Part shown: positions 11,298 to 15,582 of the stretch, in pieces
How the letters are laid out: the number at the start of each line of letters is the position of its first letter
Numbering within the stretch: the stretch's first letter is position 1
DNA from: JAVWPP01 sp036635835
GTDB lineage: Bacteria; Bacillota; Clostridia; TANB77; CAG-465
Direction of reading: 5' to 3'
Assembly: GCA_036635835.1 (NCBI GenBank)
Contig: JAVWPP010000025.1
Coordinates: forward strand, 1 to 15,582
DNA length: 15,582 nt
Notes under the pieces: model-generated
Told to the model about the DNA's origin: nothing
Database searches by the model: none
Seen by the model: only the letters and a program-made list of their open reading frames with translations
Position numbers and translations under genes: made by a program

Positions 11298-12692
11298 ATG
11301 AAAAGAACAGAAATTAAAAAGCTATATCAAGAGATAAGCTATATGCAGGCAAATGCAGCAGTTAAAGTTTCAGGCTGGGTAAAAACAATAAGAGACTCAA
11401 AAACACTAGGGTTTATAGAATTAAACGATGGTAGTTTTTTCAAAAGTGTGCAAGTAGTATTTGAAGAAGATAAGGTAGATAACTTTAAAGAAATAGCTTC
11501 TCAAAATGTTGGAGCGTCTTTAACAGTAGAAGGTATCCTTATTAAGACACCAGATGCTAAGCAGCCTTTTGAAATACATGCAAGTAACATATTAGTAGAA
11601 GGAGAATCTAATGAGACTTTTCCACTACAAAAGAAAAGACATAGCCCAGAATATTTAAGAACTATAGCTCATTTAAGACCAAGAACTAACCTATTTAGAG
11701 CTGCCTTTAGAGTAAGGAGTGAAGCTGCTTTTGCAATTCATAGTTTCTTCCATCTAAGAGGATATGTATATGCGCATACACCAATAATTACAGGAAGCGA
11801 CTGCGAAGGAGCAGGAGAGATGTTTAGAGTTACAACACTAGACATGGATAAAACACCTATGAAAGATGGTAGCGTAGACTACAGTAAAGACTTCTTTGGA
11901 AAGGCAACTAACTTAACAGTGTCTGGGCAGTTAGAGGCAGAAGCTATGTCAATGGCGTTTGGAAATGTATATACTTTTGGTCCTACATTTAGAGCTGAGA
12001 ATTCTAATACAGGTAGACATGCTGCAGAGTTTTGGATGGTAGAACCAGAGATGGCTTTTTGCGAGCTTCCAGAAATGATGGACGTTGCAGAAGATATGCT
12101 TAAGTTTGTGTTTACACATATTTTAGAAAGCTGCAGAGAAGAGATGGATTTCTTTAATACTTTTGTAGAAAAAGGCGTAAAGGATAGACTAATAAATATA
12201 ATAACTTCTGAGTTTGGTAGAATAACTTACAAAGAAGCTATAGATTTGTTAATGCCACATAAAGATAAGTTTGAAAACGATCTTTTCTTTGGCTGCGATC
12301 TTGCAACTGAGCATGAGAGATATTTAGCAGAAGAGATATTTAAGCGCCCTGTTTTTGTAACTAACTATCCAAAAGAAATTAAATCTTTCTACATGAAGTT
12401 AGACGAAGGAGAGCAAACTGTTAGCGCTACGGACTGTCTATGCCCTGGTATTGGTGAAATTATTGGAGGAAGCCAAAGGGAAGAAAGATTAGATGTGTTA
12501 GAAAGAAGAATGGCAGAATGCGGGCTAGATACTAAGGATTACGAGTGGTATTTAGATTCTAGAAGATTTGGAACTGTTAAGCATAGCGGATTTGGTCTTG
12601 GTTTTGAAAGACTTGTTATGTATGTTACAGGGATAAACAACATAAGGGACGTAATACCTTTCCCTAGAACACCTGGAGTTGCTGAGTACTAG
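11298..12692 (+). CDS. asnS: Asparaginyl-tRNA synthetase
   Basis: A class IIb aminoacyl-tRNA synthetase that charges tRNA-Asn. The 464 residues have an N-terminal OB-fold anticodon-binding domain (about 20-105, KVSGWVKTIRDSKTLGFIELNDG) and the catalytic domain: HLRPRTN near 125-131, motif 2 FGPTFRAENSNTGRHAAEF (227-245), and motif 3 GFGLGFERLVMYVTGINNIRD (about 431-451, key residues G-F-G-L-G-F-E-R) ending in PFPRTPG. The sequence SNTGRHAAEFWMVEPEMAF is characteristic of AsnRS rather than AspRS. ATG 11298 has AGGAGTG upstream. Control is by the T-box. All arginines are AGA/AGG except one CGC. Confidence 0.97.
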   Translation: MKRTEIKKLYQEISYMQANAAVKVSGWVKTIRDSKTLGFIELNDGSFFKSVQVVFEEDKVDNFKEIASQNVGASLTVEGILIKTPDAKQPFEIHASNILVEGESNETFPLQKKRHSPEYLRTIAHLRPRTNLFRAAFRVRSEAAFAIHSFFHLRGYVYAHTPIITGSDCEGAGEMFRVTTLDMDKTPMKDGSVDYSKDFFGKATNLTVSGQLEAEAMSMAFGNVYTFGPTFRAENSNTGRHAAEFWMVEPEMAFCELPEMMDVAEDMLKFVFTHILESCREEMDFFNTFVEKGVKDRLINIITSEFGRITYKEAIDLLMPHKDKFENDLFFGCDLATEHERYLAEEIFKRPVFVTNYPKEIKSFYMKLDEGEQTVSATDCLCPGIGEIIGGSQREERLDVLERRMAECGLDTKDYEWYLDSRRFGTVKHSGFGLGFERLVMYVTGINNIRDVIPFPRTPGVAEY

Positions 12693-12700
12693 AATATATA

Positions 12701-12800
12701 NNNNNNNNNNNNNNNNNNNNNNNNNNNNNNNNNNNNNNNNNNNNNNNNNNNNNNNNNNNNNNNNNNNNNNNNNNNNNNNNNNNNNNNNNNNNNNNNNNNN
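12701..12800. other. Assembly gap of 100 Ns
   Basis: Exactly 100 Ns, the usual placeholder for a scaffold gap of unknown length. The flanks are A/T-rich (TATATA on the left, TATAATCTT on the right, repeated near 12823). The terminator of asnS and the promoter of the ZIP gene may be missing here. Confidence 0.98.
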
Positions 12801-12843
12801 TATAATCTTCTTGTAAATATATAATCTTAAGAAAGGAGAAAAT

Positions 12844-13623
12844 ATGTTAAATACAATAATAGGGGTAGTGGTGCCCTTTCTTGGAACAGCACTTGGAGCT
12901 GCAATGGTTTTCTTTTTAAAGGAAAAGGTAAGCAACAGATTAGAGAAAGCTCTGCTTGGATTTGCAAGTGGCGTTATGATAGCTGCATCTGTTTGGTCTC
13001 TTTTGATACCAGCTATTGAGATGAGCGAAAAGGCAAATATGATATCTTGGTTTCCAGCTGCAGTAGGCTTTATACTAGGTATATTCTTTTTGCTTATACT
13101 AGATAGAATAATTCCACATTTGCACGTAGAAGATAAGAAAGCGGAGGGACCTAGAGCAAGGCTTAAGAAGTCTACTATGCTTATGCTTGCTGTAACGCTG
13201 CATAATATACCTGAAGGCATGGCTGTAGGGGTTATATTTGCAGGTGCTTTAGCTACAAATTCTAGCATATCTATAGCTTCTGCTTTTGCGCTTTCTATAG
13301 GTATGGCGCTGCAGAATTTCCCGGAGGGAGCTATAATATCTATGCCTCTTAAAAACGCGGGACTTTCTAAAAAGAAAGCTTTTATGTATGGAATGCTTTC
13401 TGGAATTGTAGAGCCTATAGCTGCTATAGTTACTATAATTCTAGCAAGTTTAGTTGTGCCTATTCTTCCGTATTTCCTATCTTTTGCAGCAGGTGCTATG
13501 ATATATGTAGTTGCAGAAGATTTAATACCTGAGTCTAGCGAAGGTATACATTCTGATCTTTCTGCTATAGGTCTTGCATTTGGTTTTGTCATTATGATGA
13601 TTTTAGATGTAGCTTTAGGATAA
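12844..13623 (+). CDS. ZIP family divalent metal transporter
   Basis: A 259-residue membrane protein with eight predicted helices, importing Zn or related divalent metals (the bacterial ZupT group). The signature metal-site motifs are present: HNIPEG (120-125) in helix 4, QNFPEG (157-162) in helix 5, and GIVEP (187-191). A short histidine patch HLH (92-94) precedes a charged cytoplasmic loop (95-109, EDKKAEGPRARLKK). AAAGGAG lies upstream of ATG 12844. The upstream region is in the assembly gap. It is convergent with mscS, sharing a terminator. The specific metal cannot be told from sequence. Confidence 0.93.
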   Translation: MLNTIIGVVVPFLGTALGAAMVFFLKEKVSNRLEKALLGFASGVMIAASVWSLLIPAIEMSEKANMISWFPAAVGFILGIFFLLILDRIIPHLHVEDKKAEGPRARLKKSTMLMLAVTLHNIPEGMAVGVIFAGALATNSSISIASAFALSIGMALQNFPEGAIISMPLKNAGLSKKKAFMYGMLSGIVEPIAAIVTIILASLVVPILPYFLSFAAGAMIYVVAEDLIPESSEGIHSDLSAIGLAFGFVIMMILDVALG

Positions 13624-13705
13624 AGAGTAGAAGAAAAAAATATAATTCTTTGGTACTGAAAAAGTAGAAAAAGAGAAAAAATATGAGTATATGTTTTATA
13701 TAAAT

Positions 13706-13743
13706 AAAAAAGACCTTGCAATTTAGCAAAGTCTTTTTTTTTA
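13706..13743. terminator. Bidirectional terminator between ZIP gene and mscS-like gene
   Basis: AAAAAGAC-TTGC pairs with GCAA-GTCTTTTT (one C-A mismatch), with A residues before and T residues after, so it works on both strands. It reaches the mscS-like stop codon. Confidence 0.85.
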
Positions 13744-14787
13744 ACTATGTATTTCTTTAACTTTAGCATCGTAAAGTTCATATGGAATTCTAGGAGTTTC
13801 AATATTATGCTTCTTAAGCTCAACAAGAAGAGTCTTGTAATATAGATCCTTTAAAGCATATTTATTTGTATATCCATTAACCTTAAACCAAATACTGTAC
13901 TCAGCATAGTTAAAACCAACTGAGCGAATCCTTGGCGTAGGGATATAATCTTTAGGACAAAACTGAAAATTCTCTACAACGTACTGAACAACTTCTTCTA
14001 GAATACTAACTACCATTTCAGAATTGTTATCTATAGATAGTTTAATAGGGGCAGAAAAGAAATAGTCATTAGATGGCTGAGAGTAGTTAACTAAAGTTGC
14101 TTTTGCAAGCACTGAGTTTGGCACTGTATTATGATTGCCGGATATATCTTTAATTATTGTATATCTCCAAAGAATATCTGTAACTGTTCCTTGTATATCT
14201 GAGTCTGTTACCTTTATATAGTCTCCAGGTTTAAACTGCAAGGAGCTTGCCATATAGAAGCCAGAAAGGAAGTTTGCAAGTGTTTCTTGCAGCGTTAAGG
14301 CAAGAAGCGCAGATCCAACTCCAAGGGCTGTTATAAGGGGAGTAATAGGTATTTCTAAAACGTTTAAAACTATAAGCGCTACAATTACAAGTGTAATTAT
14401 TTTTATAGAATTAACAAAAATACCTGTAGACTGAAGCTTGCCTTTTAAATATTTAGGACTTGTTGTTAGATACTTTGTTATCATACGAATAATTATATAA
14501 GCTATAGTTAAAATAACAAGAATAACTACTATCTTTCTTTTATCTGCCTGTGCAACTTCCGGAAATGGCATCTTTACCAGCCCGTATGCGTTATATGCCG
14601 CTATACCAGTTATCCATAGAAATGGATAAAAGCCTAGTGCATCTGTAATATAAAACAAAGGAGTCTTTTTTCTTAGATTTTTTTCTCGTTTATTTAATGC
14701 ATAAATAATTATTTGCAAAATAATTGAAACACCAAGTGCAATAAGCATACGCATTCCTGCAGTTATTAATATTTCATTTATATTCAT
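13741..14787 (-). CDS. MscS family mechanosensitive channel
   Basis: A 348-residue small-conductance mechanosensitive channel that releases solutes on hypo-osmotic shock. Hydrophobic helices at about 6-30, 48-69, 86-105 and 123-145 precede the pore helix TM3 (about 152-182, GVGSALLALTLQETLANFL with the small-residue packing pattern), followed by the beta domain (FKPGDYIKV at 185-193, GTVTDILWRYT at 200-210, NTVPNSVLAKATLVNYS at 220-236) and the alpha/beta C-terminal domain. It has two more N-terminal helices than E. coli MscS. The ribosome site is GAGGTGA (14803-14797 on the minus strand). It is monocistronic, divergent from the serine acetyltransferase and convergent with the ZIP gene. It uses CGT, CGC and CGA arginine codons but no CGG. 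Confidence 0.94.
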   Translation of the reverse strand: MNINEILITAGMRMLIALGVSIILQIIIYALNKREKNLRKKTPLFYITDALGFYPFLWITGIAAYNAYGLVKMPFPEVAQADKRKIVVILVILTIAYIIIRMITKYLTTSPKYLKGKLQSTGIFVNSIKIITLVIVALIVLNVLEIPITPLITALGVGSALLALTLQETLANFLSGFYMASSLQFKPGDYIKVTDSDIQGTVTDILWRYTIIKDISGNHNTVPNSVLAKATLVNYSQPSNDYFFSAPIKLSIDNNSEMVVSILEEVVQYVVENFQFCPKDYIPTPRIRSVGFNYAEYSIWFKVNGYTNKYALKDLYYKTLLVELKKHNIETPRIPYELYDAKVKEIHS

Positions 14788-14817
14788 ATATTTTCACCTC
14801 GTTATTAATATACTAAT

Positions 14818-14846
14818 ATCATATAATATAATAGTTAGTTTGTAAA
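14818..14846 (-). promoter_or_regulatory. SigA promoter of the mscS-like gene
   Basis: On the minus strand TTTACA (14846-14841), 17 nt, TATGAT (14823-14818). Confidence 0.75.
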
Positions 14847-14864
14847 CATGAATAAAACAAAATA

Positions 14865-15498
14865 ATGAAAAGATTTAAGGAGGTGAGAATAATTAGTAGA
14901 AAAAAAGAAAAAGAAAAAGAAAAAGAAAAAGAAAAAGAAGAAAACATAAAAGAAAACATAAAAGAAAAAAAAGTTAAAGGAATTAAAAAGATAATAAACA
15001 ACATATATATAGATTTAAAAAATATAAAAGAAAAAGATCCAGCTTGCACAAGTATAGCTATTGCAGCGTTTTTGTATCCAGGTTTCCATGCTGTTTTAGT
15101 GCATAGGTTTGCGCATTTTCTGTATTCTAAAAAACTGTTTTGCTTTGCAAGATTTGTTTCGCAGGTTTCTAGGTTTTTTACAGGCATAGAAATACACCCT
15201 GGAGCAGAAATTGGAGCTGCTCTCTTTATAGATCACCGGAATGGGAGTAGTTATAGGGGAAACAGCAAAGGTAGGAAACTACTGCACTATATATCAAGGG
15301 GTTACGCTTGGCGGAACTGGTAAAGAAACTGGAAAGAGGCATCCTACAGTAAAAGACAATGTCTTTATAGGGGCAGGAAGTAAGGTTCTAGGCAATATTT
15401 GCATTGGAGATAATGTTAAAATAGGAGCAAATACTGTAGTCCTAAAAGATGTAGAAGCAAATAAAACAATAGTTGGTGTAAGGGGAGAAATAGTTTAG
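14865..15498 (+). CDS. cysE: Serine O-acetyltransferase; needs a +1 shift at codon 125
   Basis: It makes O-acetylserine from serine and acetyl-CoA for cysteine synthesis. The N-terminal helical part (DPACTSIAIAAFLYPGFHAV, then HRFAHFLY) and the start of the left-handed beta helix (IEIHPGAEIGAALFIDH) are in one frame. The next codon is CGG (15237-15239), after which the zero frame is nonsense ending at 15323. Skipping the C gives GMGVVIGETAKVG, YQGVTLGGTG, GKRHP and the family end. The break falls right after the catalytic His of IDH, and the second catalytic-site His (KRHP) is downstream, so the unshifted product cannot work. The joined product is up to 210 residues. The start is unclear: ATG 14865 lacks a ribosome site, while a perfect AAGGAGG (14877-14883) lies inside the frame 8 nt before an ATT (14892). 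An unusual Lys/Glu-rich N-terminal stretch (GAAAAA repeats) precedes the conserved part. Confidence 0.82.
14902..14939 (+). repeat. Hexanucleotide tandem repeat (GAAAAA)n inside cysE
   Basis: G residues recur every 6 nt from 14907 to 14937, encoding alternating Lys-Glu. Being a multiple of three it can change in length without shifting frame. Similar A/G-rich units (AAACATAAAAG, twice) follow at about 14943-14966. Confidence 0.85.
15237..15239 (+). other. In-frame CGG, putative +1 frameshift site 3
   Basis: Zero frame is GAT CAC CGG AAT GGG. Skipping C15237 gives CAC GGA ATG GGA, the invariant H-G-M-G of serine acetyltransferases. There is no homopolymer longer than CC here, so polymerase slippage is not an easy explanation. 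Confidence 0.75.
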
Positions 15499-15503
15499 AA
15501 ATA

Positions 15504-15532
15504 TTGACAGCTTTAAAAAAATGTAGTACACT
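15504..15532 (+). promoter_or_regulatory. SigA promoter directly in front of element copy D
   Basis: TTGACA (15504-15509), 17 nt, TACACT (15527-15532). The expected transcription start, 6-7 nt later, is about 15539, the first base of element copy D. Confidence 0.82.
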
Positions 15533-15538
15533 AAAGAA

Positions 15539-15582
15539 AAACGTAGAAAAGATATTTATCTAGATACGGAAATATATACTGT
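15539..15582 (+). repeat. Dispersed intergenic element, copy D (cut by the window end)
   Basis: It matches the first 44 nt of the family: a variant left end AAACGTAG, then TAGATACGGAAATATATA beginning exactly 22 nt in, as in copies A, B and C. The right half lies outside the window. Confidence 0.65.

Noticed and set aside
12552..13826. Long minus-strand open frame crossing the N block, opposite asnS and the ZIP gene
   Set aside because: It exists only because Ns hide stops; its translation has no family features, and both plus-strand genes are well supported.
5043..15239. The three frameshifts as ordinary assembly or sequencing indels
   Set aside because: Random indels would not all fall on the only in-frame CGG codons and all restore glycine. 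A context error at CCGG or CGGA is also unlikely, because the same strings in intact genes (TTC CCG GAG in the ZIP gene, TCC GGC and CCG GAA in the mscS-like gene, CCG GTA at about 8551) carry no indel. It remains formally possible until reads are checked.
1..15582. CRISPR array, rRNA, tRNA, prophage or insertion sequence
   Set aside because: I saw no direct-repeat/spacer array, no conserved rRNA or tRNA signatures, and no transposase, integrase or phage structural gene.

Overview
The window is an AT-rich stretch (roughly 30% GC by eye) from a spore-forming member of the Clostridia, probably an uncultured, gut-type lineage. Evidence for this: a yabP-yabQ-divIC sporulation/division cluster, a VanW-domain gene behind a SigE-like promoter, a T-box asparaginyl-tRNA synthetase, a SipW/TasA-type secretion cluster, sortase-anchored SpaA/Cna-B repeats, AGA/AGG as the dominant arginine codons, and consensus TTGACA-17-TATAAT promoters. 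A block of 100 Ns at 12701-12800 shows that this is a scaffolded draft assembly.

Layout. 1-998 is the 3' end of a sortase-anchored repeat protein. 1140-2114 is an unusually short aspartokinase. 2300-3390 is yabP-yabQ-divIC. 3409-4092 (minus) is a VanW-domain membrane protein. 4289-5066 (minus) is a prepilin-like protein with a C-terminal fibronectin-III-like domain. 5250-5969 is a Bax-inhibitor-1 family membrane protein. 6174-7344 is a prepilin-like protein with a formylglycine-generating-enzyme-like C-terminal domain. 7547-10891 is a surface-filament cluster: a signal-peptidase-like protein without the catalytic serine, an acidic repeat protein, SipW, and two TasA-like paralogues with near-identical promoters, leaders and signal peptides. 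A self-contained small RNA gene lies between the paralogues. 11004-12692 is T-box-asnS. 12844-13623 is a ZIP metal transporter. 13741-14787 (minus) is an MscS channel. 14865-15498 is a serine O-acetyltransferase.

The main observation is that exactly three genes (prepilin-like, FGE-like, serine acetyltransferase) need a +1 frameshift. In all three the break falls on an in-frame CGG codon, and skipping its C gives a GGN glycine codon at a conserved glycine. Reading the arginine codons of the other frames by eye, I find no CGG used as a sense codon anywhere in the window, although the trinucleotide CGG is common in other phases. This fits CGG being an unassigned codon that triggers +1 reading (or CGGN being read as glycine), and fits random assembly error poorly.

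A second unexplained structure is a dispersed intergenic element of 68-70 bp with three complete copies (2114, 4165, 7361) and one copy cut by the window end (15539). It has terminal inverted repeats AAACATAT/ATATGTTT and a TAGATACGG core always 22 nt from its left end. The last copy begins exactly where a consensus promoter would start transcription.
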